Source: Trachythela sp. YZ-2020 (taxonomy: Eukaryota; Cnidaria; Anthozoa; Malacalcyonacea; Clavulariidae). Taken from it: 64,000 nt of DNA. Shown here in pieces: positions 10,640-20,718 of the stretch. A model generated the notes under the pieces. It was not told where the DNA came from, made no database searches, and saw only the letters and a program-made list of their open reading frames with translations. The position numbers were made by a program, and so were the translations under genes. Positions within the stretch are counted from its first letter, which is position 1, and every line of letters starts with the position of its first letter. The stretch spans positions 868,001 to 932,000 of the forward strand of contig JADLSH010000256.1 in the NCBI GenBank assembly GCA_016169945.1, read 5' to 3'.

Positions 10640-12681
10640 CATCACTCACCTTACTGGCGAAACATTAACCAAAGAGGAAGAATCTATTCTACGATTTGGA
10701 CTCTAACGTAATCAGGCTACTAGACCAAACGAAACCCAAATCATTGCAATAGCTGAATCTATTTGGGACCAACTCAGACGACAAAACGCACTTCCGGATG
10801 GTTTTATAAAACAACAAAAAATCAAAAACTCCATTAAGGCTTTAGCTTGTAACTTTCTTGACTTTGACGACAAACAACTTACTGTGGACGACAAACGCAT
10901 CAAAATAATTAAACAACTACATCAGAGATACGCAATACTTAAACCAGACAAAGGAAGCGGTGTTGTAATAATTAAGAAAGACGATTACATAACATGTATG
11001 ACAAAACTTTTCTCCTACACTACTAAGTTCAAAATATTTAACAAAGACACAACACTAACTCAACTAACAACGCTACAGAATTGTCTACGCAAACTGTACA
11101 ACCGCGATGAAATTACTAAAGATCAATACGATAACACGAAACCTGTCTCGACTAAACCTGCACGAGCACACGGCTTACCTAAAATTCATAAAACCTTTGA
11201 CACTTTACCTCCATTCCGACCAATAATTGACACAACAGGAACGGCCTACCAACCAGTTGCTAAATTCTTAACACAACTTCTGAATCCTCTTACTAACAAC
11301 TAATGAATTCACAATACGAGATAGTTTTGACGCAGTAACTCAAATTAATAACATTCCACACAATCTTTTTGATGAAAGATACGTATTTGTTTCCTTTGAC
11401 GTCAAATCTCTTTTTCTAATATACCACTTAAGAAAACTGTCAACTTAATCTTAAAACGTATCTATAAAACGAATCTAATTTCTACAACACTTAGAAAACC
11501 AACGCTCAAGAAGTTAATACTCGACTCTTGTACTAAAACCATTTTCTCTCTAAATGGTCAACTTTACAAACAGATTGACGGTGTCTCGATTGGTTCGCCA
11601 CTTGGCCCCACTCTTGCTAACATAATTATGACTGAATTTGAAGAACTAATAACTAAACCACTTATGAACTCTGGTACGATTAAATTCTACAAACGGTATG
11701 TTGATGATACACTTATTCTTACTAAACCTTCAGATATAACTAAAATACTAACTAAATTCAATACTTTTGACTCGAACATCCAATTTACTGTTGACGAATT
11801 TACTGACAATGACATCCATTTTCTTGACTTCCAAATTAATTCTTCTGGTACTTCTGTTTACCGAAAACCTACTCACACTGGCCAATACCAACATATATGC
11901 TCCGTGCTCAAGAAAAGTAGCCTGGATACGAGCTCTTGTCCACCGTGGACATAAAATCTGCAGTACTGAAAACCTTTTGAAAGATGAACTACAACACATC
12001 AAAAACTTTATGTCATGGAATGGTTTCCCTCGAAAACTAACACAAAAACTAATAGAACAATTTAAACCGTCCTTAACAACACCTAGCAACCAGGATATCC
12101 ACGAAGATAACCTTGATACTGATCCAACTAACGCCGTCCCTAAAATTTGGCTACCTTTACCCTATCTTGGTAAATATCGTTCCCGACTAACCCGCTCATT
12201 TATACGCAGAATTACCCCTCTCCTGAGACGAAAATTCAAATTTATTATTAATTGGAAAACTACTAACAGCAACTCTTTCCTTTCCAACAAAGACAAGACA
12301 CCGACAAAATACCATAGCTCTGTAGTATACGAATTTACCTGCCCTGGATGTACCAGTAGATATATCGGTAAAATGGATCGTTGCTTCTGCACCAGAATCA
12401 AAGAACACTCACTGGACGATAAATCTGAAATTTTTAACCACATACAATCATGCGAACAGTTCCAACATATCAAATCCATTTTAGAACTTTATCCTGACGA
12501 CGAGACTAACCCAACTACATCCTTAGTACTACCAGAATTTATATTTAACAACTCAAAGGTTAGCGATAGAGCTGATCAATGGTGCTTATTGCTTTTTAAA
12601 GAATCACTCGCCATTCGACGCCTTAAACCCGAACTTAATCATGGAACAAAAGCATCGAAAGAACTGATAATATTTAAGTAA
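10640..12681 (+). pseudogene. Penelope-like RT with GIY-YIG endonuclease (broken)
   Basis: Reverse transcriptase of the Penelope group joined to a C-terminal GIY-YIG nuclease, the two activities that prime and copy the element at nicked DNA. Segments in order: the N-terminal region with AILKPDKGSGVVI and HGLPKIHK (10884-11303); the palm with GVSIGSPLGPTLANI (about 11580-11620); the catalytic FYKRYVDDTLIL (about 11680-11720); and the thumb. A long open frame from 11767 to 12681 (304 codons, its first part read in a shadow frame) then ends with CPGCTSRYIGKMDRCFCTRIKEH, the GIY-YIG core with a preceding CxxC. Breaks: stops near 10706 and 11301, a shift near 11414, and a small deletion near 11898 that moves the frame. 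GIY-YIG places it with endonuclease-bearing Penelope elements rather than the telomeric forms. Confidence 0.88.
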
Positions 12682-12765
12682 TCTTGTATATAACTATATA
12701 TCGAATTACTTTTAATCTTCTTATCTTCACTATATATATCTATGTAATGTAACCTTGCATCATTC

Positions 12766-12792
12766 CTGATGATGACTAAAACATGGTCGAAA
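12766..12792 (+). ncRNA. Hammerhead-ribozyme-like motif in Penelope terminal repeat
   Basis: The box CTGATGA (12766-12772) is followed by 16 bases. These can pair as GACTA with TGGTC around a five-base loop, and GAAA then follows at 12789-12792. These are the two invariant core strands of a hammerhead ribozyme, and Penelope-like elements are known to carry hammerheads in their pseudo-LTRs. Two reservations: one extra T sits between the first box and the helix, and stem III after GAAA is weak. The copy at about 10515-10542 has the same layout, with CTTAGTA and GAGA replacing the boxes. Confidence 0.5.
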
Positions 12793-12868
12793 GCTCGATA
12801 TATTAAAATGTTTATTTTCGGAGTTACCGTTGTTCTACATTTTATCAAAATACTCAGTGGTTCTCGTA

Positions 12869-13445
12869 ATACTATTCATCACTCCATTCTCTTACGGAAG
12901 TTACAAATATATGGTGTTGACCAAAACGGCATCAAATTCTTTGAATCATATCTAAGTAACCGCAGTCAAAGATATTGCGTCAATGGTGATTTATCTAAAG
13001 CTGTTAAAATAACCTGTGGGGTACCACAAGGTAGTAATTTGGAACATCGATTTTTCTTAATTTTTTTGATTATCTGCCTAATTGTCTCAACAGAGCTTCT
13101 CCAAGAATGTTTGCTGACGACACAAATATAAGTAGCGCAGCAAAATCCGTAACGGAGCTTGAGCTAATAATTAATTCCGAGTTGGAAAATCTTCATCAAT
13201 GGCTACTAACTAATAGACTGAGTCTAAACGTCGCTAAAACGGAATTTATGATAATGGGGTCTCGTCAGCGAATACTCGTACATAATAACGAACACATAAG
13301 CGTGGAAATTGACGGAAAGGCTATCAAGAGAGTTAACGAAACGAAAATATTTCCAAAAAGATTGCATCAGCTATTGGAGCTCCTAAACGGGTGCGCCAAT
13401 ATATAGATACAAACACTGCCCTGAAAATGTAAGGAGAATTAATAC
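12869..13445 (+). pseudogene. LINE 'b', segment 2: RT palm and thumb
   Basis: This continues LINE 'b' from the target duplication, reading HHSILLRKLQIYGV directly after motif A. Next come CGVPQGSNL (RT motif B, with Leu-Glu-His where Leu-Gly-Pro is usual) and MFADDTNI (catalytic FADD, about 13107-13130). The thumb follows with HQWLLTNRLSLNVAKTEFM. A shift separates the CGVPQGS and FADD frames. A 52-bp deletion near 13344, bounded by the short repeat CGAAA, is visible by comparison with the duplicate at 15826-16047. It ends where the Gypsy insertion starts. Confidence 0.8.
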
Positions 13446-13664
13446 TGTTACATCTCTCGTATGTATAAATCAATTAACTTTATTATACAATAGTTCGTGC
13501 TTATATAACATAGTCTTATTAACATAGTCATATTAGCATATGAGATAAACAACTTTTTTTTTTCTAAAATAATATTACGAACAAATAAATATCAAAAATT
13601 CAATTAAATATGTGTCCTAATTATAAATCCTAAAGCGTTTCTCAATTTATAACCTACAGCCAAC

Positions 13665-15600
13665 TTATGTACTGCAGTCGTTAAATCTTATTGGTTTTTT
13701 TCGAACTCTTGTCGACCGACGCAGAGGTTTATCTGTCTCTGCCTGTTCTGGTGAAAAGTCTTCTGAGTTGAACGGTTCTGCCATTAATGGAAATTGCTTT
13801 TCAGGATTTGGTGCGTCCATAATAACCGGAGGTTGACTTTCCAAATTAATATCTTTGAAGGTTACTGGCTCAATCATAATTTCATCACAGACTGTTCTGA
13901 CCGGTGGATTTGTAGGTTCCACTATAGCCTTTCGAATTTGTCTATGGTTTCGACGAACACGTCCCATCGTCGTCTGTACGACACATGATCGTGCAGCTGG
14001 TTTTTCAATTACTTCACCACACATCCAAGGTTTATGTTTGTTAGTTGGGTTTGGTTTCACAAATACTTTCTCGCCTCGTGAAAATGTTTTCAGCGGTGGT
14101 GCTACATTTCGATCATAGTATGATTTGGACCTTGCTCGTCTTCTTGCAATGTCGTTCACTACAACTTTGTACGGCACCTCACTCGGGCGCAGCTCTGATG
14201 ACATTATTGGAAGAATGTCGCGCAGTTTTCTTGACATTAGTCTCTGTGCTGGAGAGTATGTATAACTCTGTTGCGGAGTGTTTCTATATGCCAATAGTGC
14301 TAAATAAGGATCCTCATGTCGAGATTTCTTCAGAATGGTCTTTGCCACTTTCACAGCGGATTCTGCTTTTCCATTTCCTTGACTGTGATAAGGTGACGAT
14401 TTTACCATTGAGAATTCATACTCCTTAGCAAATTGAGCGTATTTGTGACTATCAAATTGTGGTCCGTTGTCACTGACACATTCCTTTGGAACACCAAATC
14501 TTGCAAAATTCTTTTTCATCGTCCGAATCACCGTGCTTGCATTCGTACTCGTTAATGAGTCTAACTCGAAAAAGTCGCTGTAATGATCCACGGTGACTAG
14601 ATAATCTTTTCCATCAAGACTGAAAAGATCAAAACTTACTTTACTCCAGGGCAATATGGGAATATCGTGTGACAACATTGGCTCTGTAGGTCTTTGAGTT
14701 ATATATTGTGCACAAGTACCACATGCTTGACATGTTTCACGAATGGCTGCTTGCATTCCAGGCCAGAACATAGTCTCTCTCGCTCGCCGAATGCTACTCT
14801 CTGTTCCTTGGTGTGCCCGGTGTATCTTCTGTAACATTTCTGGCCTTAACGACGGAGGAATAATCACTTGATGTGCTTTAACAATAACTCCATCATACGT
14901 CGATATTTCGTCTCTATAACTCCAATATGGCGTGAGATCTGCAGACACGTTAGACTTGCCACTGGGCCATCCAGTCATAACCATCTTGTGTAGGGCCTGT
15001 AGCGTTACATCTTTCTTTGTTTCTTGCTTCAATCTGAAAAACGTATCGTTCGTTAATGTTGATGGTTTAAACTCCATTGTCGCCAGCTCAATGCGGAAAA
15101 CGTCCCATTCTTGTGTTCCAGCTTCGGTTGGTCTAGGTAAGGATGCCCGAGACAATGTGTCGGCTATGTGCATTTCTTTACCCTTCTTGTATTGGACTGT
15201 AAAGTTATACTGTTGTAATTTCAACATCATCCACTGCAGTCGTCTTGGCGCTTTACATAACGGTTTCTTGAAGATCGTCTCCAACGGCTGATGATCTGTA
15301 TGGATAATGATGTCCTTTTTTCCAAATAGATATTGATGCCATTTGTTCATACCCGTCACTATTGCCAAACACTCCTTTTCGATTTGGGCGTAGTTTCTTT
15401 CGGTGGAATCTAGGGTGTGAGAGGTAAAACATACAGGCTGACCTTCTTGTAATAAAGCTCCTCCAATCGCTTCTTCAGAGGCGTCAACTTGCAAAGTCAC
15501 CGGTTTAGTTACGTCGTAATATCGCAGGACAGTGGTGGTGGCGATAAGTTCTTTGTAACAAATGTGATACGATTGGCCATTTCGCCCGTGCATGTAGGAA
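13665..15600 (-). CDS. Gypsy pol fragment: RNase H and integrase
   Basis: A long intact minus-strand frame encodes the C-terminal half of a Ty3/Gypsy pol. The open frame can be extended to 15761, but its first 55-60 residues are antisense to the inverted gag-protease piece, so I start the real homology near 15600. Counting from 15761, RNase H has acidic residues in LQVDASEE (D93), QIEKECLAI (near E130) and HTDHQPL (D156). The integrase zinc finger follows, with His at 314 and 317 and Cys at 344 and 347. The catalytic triad is D378 (SFDLF), D431 (SDNGPQF) and E467 (GKAESAV). The C-terminus is basic, ending RRSTRVRKKP. RT is absent apart from the tail ELIATTTVLRYYD. It has no stop in about 640 codons, unlike its neighbours, so the insertion is comparatively young. 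Confidence 0.88.
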
Positions 15601-15604
15601 GGGA

Positions 15605-15825
15605 ATGATGAATAAAGGAAGACAACAACAAGTGCATGAAGTTCAAGACGAATTGGAAGAGGATTTATTTGCAAGTGGACAAGTCGGACAGCAACATGGA
15701 AGGAAATTTTTCGCACATTTGAAACTAATAGAGAAAGACAAAGATACAATAATGAGAACACAAATTGACTCAGCGTCGACTTGTAACACTATCCCAGAAA
15801 GTATGTTGAAGAAATTGTTCCCGAA
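15605..15825 (+). pseudogene. Gypsy gag-protease fragment, inverted relative to pol
   Basis: The plus-strand frame encodes a basic and acidic linker followed by RKFFAHLKLI and then TQIDSASTCNTIP. That resembles the start of a retroviral-type aspartic protease, with D-S-A in place of the more common D-S/T-G. It stops abruptly at 15825 where duplicated LINE sequence begins. In an intact element this would lie upstream of RT on the same strand as RNase H and integrase; here it points the other way, evidence of internal inversion. Confidence 0.6.
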
Positions 15826-16650
15826 TCGTACATAATAACGAACACATAAGCGTGGAAATTGACGGAAAGGCTATCAAGAGAGTAAACGAAATGAAATCCT
15901 TAGGTATACAAATCGATGAGCACCTTACATGGGCAAGGCATGTCGAAAATATTTCCAAAAAGATTGCATCAGCTATTGGAGCTCCTAAACGGGTGCGCCA
16001 ATATATAGATACAAACACTGCCCTGAAAATGTAAGGAGAATTAATACAACCGTATTTTGCTTATTGTAGTTCAGCTTGGGATGGTTTAAATATCACGTAA
16101 AATTATAAATTGCAAAAATTTCAAAATAGGGCAGCGAGGGTCATCACCAAATCTCGATATGATGCTAGTTCCAGCGACCTTTTTAGTAAGCTGGGCTGGG
16201 ATAATCTTTCCACACGCCGGAAAAAGCATAAACTATAATGATGTTAAAACAATTAACGAGTTAACTCCGCATTGTCTTCATGAATTGTTTGAATCTCGCA
16301 GCACAGGATACAATTTGAGAAACTCTTAAAACACTTTATTTGTGCCAAAACTACGGTAAACGAAATTTTAGTTATAACGGGGCGGTGCTGTGGAATGATT
16401 TATCTCAAAATGTACGAGCAATATGCTCTCCTAGTCAATTCAAAAGAAAAATTGAAAACCTATTTTCCACATGATACGGACTCCCGCACGGCTATCTTGT
16501 AAATCAGTAACATGTTGTAGTTTTTAATATTTGTAAAAGTCTAAGTGTAAATTGTCTCTGTATCAGTAAATTGTTATTGTAAAATTTAATTTTTATATCA
16601 TACTGTAGATTTTACCGTGTTTAAATAAAGTTTTTTGATTGATTGATTGA
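15826..16650 (+). pseudogene. LINE 'b', segment 3: C-terminal region and 3' tail
   Basis: Bases 15826-16047 repeat the LINE sequence of 13276-13445 without its 52-bp deletion. Beyond that the LINE continues with FQNRAARVITKSRYDASSSD and, after stops and shifts, NFSYNGAVLWNDLSQN, the typical C-terminal pattern of CR1/L2-like elements. The 3' end carries AATAAA (16624-16629) and the tandem tetranucleotide tail (GATT)n ending at 16650. Several stops make it non-functional. Confidence 0.8.
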
Positions 16651-17434
16651 AATTTCAACCAAATACCTAATAAAGATGAAGAATACAGACAAGATTACGA
16701 GAGCAAACAAGTCCATTACCAACCATGATGGGTAATAGCTATAGGACTATGTTCAGTAAATAGAAGGAGGTCCGAAACGAATTATGTCGCACTGGCTAGA
16801 TACTGGGGAATTCCCTTTAATCTTGTGAGTTGAAGTTGTGAGTTTGTATTATAATATGAACAAGTATTATGTTACACGACGCTACAATACAAAAAGTATC
16901 ATAGATATCTAGTTGTTGAGCGTATCTTGATAAACAGGATAACAAAATGTGCCGAACAGTACCAACAACTTCAATATTTCGATGAATTTCAGAATATAAC
17001 AAATTACAACCAGATTAGCCCGTATAAAGTTGTTGCCACAATGCCACGGTAACTCGAGACAGACGCCGCGAATTATTTAAAAATCTACAACGGTCAAAAT
17101 AATGCCGACGAGATTATTGAATTTCTGTTAATCCAAATAGATCAAAAGCTTGATAGAGTATGGGGAACACAAATCGCATTTCGCATAGAAGATTTCAAAC
17201 AAGTCCAGCATGTATAAATCAATATATCCACAATATACCAAAGTTGATAAGCTGTAGCTGTAGCTGTAGGCACACTGTGGCACATACGACAACACAATCC
17301 AAAATATATCAATGAAACTTTATGCTCACAGTCCAAAAGTTATATCCAAAGAACAACGAGAAGATCAACTATAATTTTGTGGCAAAGTAGAGGTGATTGG
17401 AAGTATTTTTAGGTCTTAGTTTGTCGAAATATCC
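16651..17434 (+). other. Unrecognised remnant with coding-like patches
   Basis: Plus-strand patches look like decayed protein but I cannot name them. One at 16655-16820 reads WVIAIGLCSVNRRRSETNYV after a stop. Another at about 17040-17215 reads ETDAANYLKIYNGQNNADEI and then FLLIQIDQKLDRVW. Stops separate them. The minus-strand open frames here appear to be antisense. These could be parts of another element. Confidence 0.3.
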
Positions 17435-18148
17435 TTAGTGTGTACCCCCGCGGTCCGGGTTCAATGACGTTAATCTCGTATTGGTACAGCTATTTCCAAA
17501 AACCTTTTCAGCCTCAAGGATGCTTGTATTGAAATTGATGGTAACATCGTGGAGTTGTTGATCGTCCGTATCGATATTCAGTGTTTCTGGATGCATAACT
17601 ACATGTACCAGAAAAAGATAATTTTCTTCGTTGGTCCATCTACCATACGTGATATTTTCATTCTCATTTCTCATGTATTTCGATCCATCTCTTCGCTCTC
17701 CACTCATATCAGTTCTCGTTCTTCGTCTTGCTTTGGGTGTATTACTCTTTTGAACAAATGCCTTATCACCAAACGTATTGCAACATCCTTTGCAGTTGCA
17801 CTAGTCTCCACAACCATTCTGGCCACGTAAGCAAGGACAGCGAGATGAATAGGTCCGTCCAGTTGCTGTCCTGCTATCCTTGCAGTTTTCCTTTGAAGAT
17901 CTCCTGTTCACACCACAGGGGCATTTCTTTGCTTTTCCTTCATCTTCAATTTTTTCTTGATCTTCTTGAGTTGTTTTTAAATCTTGCAAAGTGTCATAGT
18001 GTCCAGATCCATTGGGTGTAAATGTGATAAATATATTGTCTTCTGCTTTCTTGAATTCGTCCGGTGTTATGGTTATAACATGGTAGTCCGTTATGCACGT
18101 CAATAATATCAAGGGTGTCTTTAGAATATTCGCCAAGGCTTTTACCAT
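17435..18148 (-). pseudogene. OTU-domain element protein, C-terminal half
   Basis: Minus strand, broken only by one in-frame TAG at about 17801-17803. It starts with the end of an OTU cysteine-protease fold, TPLILLTCITDYHVITITP and then PNGSGHYD, whose His is the expected catalytic histidine. A cysteine-rich tail (KKCPCG, CPCLRGQNGCGD, CNCKGCC) comes next, then a basic stretch and a terminal region around GRWTNEENYLFLVHVV. OTU domains cleave ubiquitin-type linkages, and some eukaryotic transposable elements carry them. The matching N-terminal OTU half is at 20719-20997, and the two halves are separated by a LINE with a hAT-like element inside it. Confidence 0.7.
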
Positions 18149-18149
18149 T

Positions 18150-19331
18150 AATAATAATAATAATAAAATGGTTTATTAACACAATTTCGCACAAATTACA
18201 ACGTGTATACATATTTCGAATATTAAAATCTTTTATAAATATAGATATAAAAATTTATAAAAAGATAAAATTAATTATTGACAAGCAAATATTACTATTA
18301 CTATTAAATTAGATGCCACATCTAAGCTATTGTCTTGCGCAAAGCTGTCTTTTGAACATGATCAACCTTATCGGAGAGGCACTGTGGTATGTTAGTATGC
18401 CAAACAGGACAAGCATACTCAAAGATTGATCTCACCAAAGAGAAATAAATGACAAGAAGATCGGCCGAAGGAACCCCACTACGACTTAAAACGCGTAAGA
18501 TATATAAGCGATTAGACGCTTTTTTCACCATAGTTTCTACATTCTCTTCCCATCTCAGTTTGCTGTTCAATGTTAGGCCCAGAACTTGAAACGAATAGAC
18601 CAGAGAAAGAGGTGCCCCATCAATACACAATCGAGGTACGTCAGGTTGATTTTGGAGAAAGCTGATTATCATTTCTTTGCACTTCGTTCCATTAAGTTTC
18701 ATATCATTTTGCGCTGCCCAGGAATGGATTACATCCAGTTCGGATTGAAGTGTTGAGATCTCAGTTATAGATAGTGATTCAGAAATTGTAACGTCATCCA
18801 CATATTTCCCGTGATTTATATTAGCAGATCTTAGTTCCAAGTCATTGATCAATACTAGGAAAAGGGCAGTTCCTAATTTAGTCCCTTGAGGTACACCGCT
18901 ATTAACAGAGGCCCAGTCAGACTGGAAGCCGTCAATTTTTTACAAGTTGGCGGGGATTGGAAAGAAAACTGCGAATCCAAGAGATAAGCGATTCCCAGAC
19001 ACCAAGAGACAACAGCTTTTTTATTAGAATATGGTGATTAATGCGATCAAATGCTTTGCTGAAGTTAACAAAACACACCCTGAGGTACTGTGATTGGATA
19101 TCCAATGTTCTTAGACAATTATTGACCATATCGATAAGGCAGAAAGTAGTTGACGTTCCTTTTAAGCTGCCGAACTGTTTCGAATCATCCATCATCCACT
19201 TCACAACAAAGTCCTCCAATATTTTCGTCAAACATGCTGTAAGAGAGATGGGACGAACTTCATCCTCGCTAGATATATACATGTTGGGACTTGGGAACTG
19301 GTGTAATAATAGCGTATTTCCACATTGTAAG
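18150..19331 (-). pseudogene. LINE RT fragment inside the OTU gene (3' part)
   Basis: A minus-strand non-LTR RT. The frame at 18932-19282 gives RPISLTACLTKILEDFV and NFSKAFDRINHHIL (motif A). The frame at 18322-18852 gives KYVDDVTISES (catalytic box, YVDD in place of FADD), then the thumb and the C-terminal PVWHTN region. The 3' end is a tandem TAA-type tail: plus-strand (TAA)n at 18150-18168, directly against OTU codons. The 5' side is interrupted by the hAT-like element at 19332 and resumes at 20626. Confidence 0.82.
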
Positions 19332-20625
19332 CAGGGGCGGATCTAGGGGTGATCAGAGCGATCACGCGACTAAGGTCAAATTGGCCAGAAAATTGTTAAA
19401 TTAAAATAGCAGTCCGAGTTATCATATTTCGCGCAGTGTATTGTATTGAAAGTTTAACAGTCCAGTTCAGAAATATCATCCGGTAGCAAGGCCTTCGAAC
19501 ATGAACGCGCAGAAAAGCGGTCTTACGCAGGAGTTTTGCACGGTCTTAGTCAGATTCCAGTCATCTGATTGGCTATCTCGATTTTTGCGCGATCTGTGGG
19601 GAGTTCTGATCGCTAGAGCGATCAGGGGCTCGAATACAGGCTATCCGATTGGCTAATTCAAAAAAATTCTGAATTCCCATTGGCTGGATTTTTTTGATCG
19701 ATCATACCGTTCAGGCTTTAGTATGCACGGAATGGTCTATGACGGTTCTGGCCCTTTCTGATCGCTACTTGACCTCTGAACTATTAATTTAATACTAGCC
19801 ATGTCTGTTAGTATTTACGAAACCGTAAAGGCTGCTTTAGAGAAAGACGATCGACAATATCTTAAAGATATTGAAGCTGATCTAAAGAAGCGAATAGACG
19901 GTGTACCGAAGCGTTCTATTGAAGACTTATTGAGCGCTGTGAACAACGCAAGCTTCTTCCTCGCACGAAATTTTGGTGCGGAATCTTACATCCCGAAGTA
20001 CGTTCGAGAGAAAACAAAACTAGATAATTATAGCATTATAGCTGTTGTAGACTGTAGTGGATTGTGCGTCTGTATGGTCTGTACGCACATGCTATAAAAT
20101 CGGCGGGTACGCGTATAATAATAAGAGACAAAATTTACATAATATTTCAGTCAATTTACATAAATACTGCGGCTTAATACAGGCAGTTTCAGTTTGTTTA
20201 TACTTTGTTTATGCGTCTTGTGAAATGTGGACTTTATATATTAATCAGATACTTAATAATACTGTATTATTTATACCTAGTATAAACTACAAGCACATAA
20301 CAATGTGGCATGGCTTTGTGTAATGCGATCTCTACAACATGTATATAACAATAAAATGGATCATGTTGCCATTGTGAATACTTATTCATGGCACATGTTT
20401 CTGCTATGAATAAAACTCGAGAAGCAACTATATTTTGTTATTCAATGCTATAGATTACAGATACTAGAAAGCTGGGTTAATAATTTACCTACACAATAAT
20501 CAATACTTTGTAACCCCAGTTTGTTTAATCTTTGCTTGGCGACCCCCCCCCGTCAAAAGTACCCCCCTCGATGTTCAGCGACGAAATTTTTGACTAACGT
20601 ACGAAAAATCCTAGATCCGCCCCTG
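19332..20625. mobile_element. hAT-like DNA transposon, non-autonomous (1.29 kb)
   Basis: The ends are inverted: CAGGGGCGGATCTAGG at 19332 and CCTAGATCCGCCCCTG ending at 20625. Flanks are ATTGTAAG (19324-19331) and ATTGTAGG (20626-20633), an 8-bp target duplication with one mismatch. CA-G termini plus 8 bp fit the hAT superfamily. No hAT transposase domain is visible; the only good frame is the ORF at 19801. It is inserted in the LINE fragment, whose sequence continues on both sides. Confidence 0.85.
19801..20097 (+). CDS. Uncharacterised 98-residue ORF within the hAT-like element
   Basis: It starts at an ATG after a stretch without other frames. The first 75 residues are charged and look like real protein: VSIYETVKAALEKDDRQYLK, then a helical segment with SIEDLLSAVNNASFFLARN. 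After DNYSIIA the sequence becomes hydrophobic and irregular, consistent with read-through into an intron: the T-rich, stop-rich DNA after about 20040 looks non-coding. It may be a first exon of the hAT transposase gene or a captured host exon. I do not recognise it. Confidence 0.4.
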   Translation: MSVSIYETVKAALEKDDRQYLKDIEADLKKRIDGVPKRSIEDLLSAVNNASFFLARNFGAESYIPKYVREKTKLDNYSIIAVVDCSGLCVCMVCTHML

Positions 20626-20710
20626 ATTGTAGGGACCACGCCAGACGATTAATCACCCATGTCTCCGGCAAACACCCCTGGCTGGTCAAACGTGTCCACA
20701 AAGTTTTTAT
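20626..20710 (-). pseudogene. LINE fragment, continuation beyond the hAT-like element
   Basis: The minus strand reads into MWKYAIITPVPKSQ across the hAT insertion, the RT segment before motif 1. The upstream edge near 20710 is where OTU-gene codons begin. This proves the hAT-like element landed in the LINE. Confidence 0.6.
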
Positions 20711-20718
20711 ACTTTTTG

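Larger units (their letters stand above)
10515..12868 (+). mobile_element. Penelope-like element, near-complete plus-strand copy
   Basis: The element runs from a terminal repeat at about 10515-10605 to a matching repeat at 12768-12855. These share about 80 bases, from GACTAAAACAT to TATCAAAATACT. Between them lies a Penelope-type RT plus GIY-YIG endonuclease ORF. The terminal repeats in direct orientation are the pseudo-LTRs of this class. Together with the inverted copy to its left it forms an inverted dimer flanked by an 11-bp target duplication within LINE 'b'. Several frame lesions make it non-autonomous now. Confidence 0.88.
13446..15825 (-). mobile_element. Rearranged Ty3/Gypsy LTR retrotransposon remnant
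   Basis: A 2.4-kb remnant lies inside LINE 'b'. On the minus strand it carries RNase H and integrase. The far end (15600-15825) carries the gag-protease junction on the opposite strand, so the element is internally inverted and most of its RT is missing. The left edge starts TGTTACA at 13446, a plausible LTR terminus beginning TG, and 13446-13664 would be LTR or 3' UTR. No second LTR is seen. The flanks are a 170/222-bp duplicated LINE segment rather than the 4-6 bp duplication expected of a clean insertion. Confidence 0.75.

Noticed and set aside
13794..15291. Several plus-strand ORFs (up to 127 codons) over the Gypsy region
   Set aside because: All are antisense shadows of the intact RNase H-integrase frame.
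17440..17480. tRNA-like B-box word GGTCCGGGTTCAATG
   Set aside because: No A box at the right distance and no cloverleaf. The other strand is well explained as the end of the OTU-element coding region.
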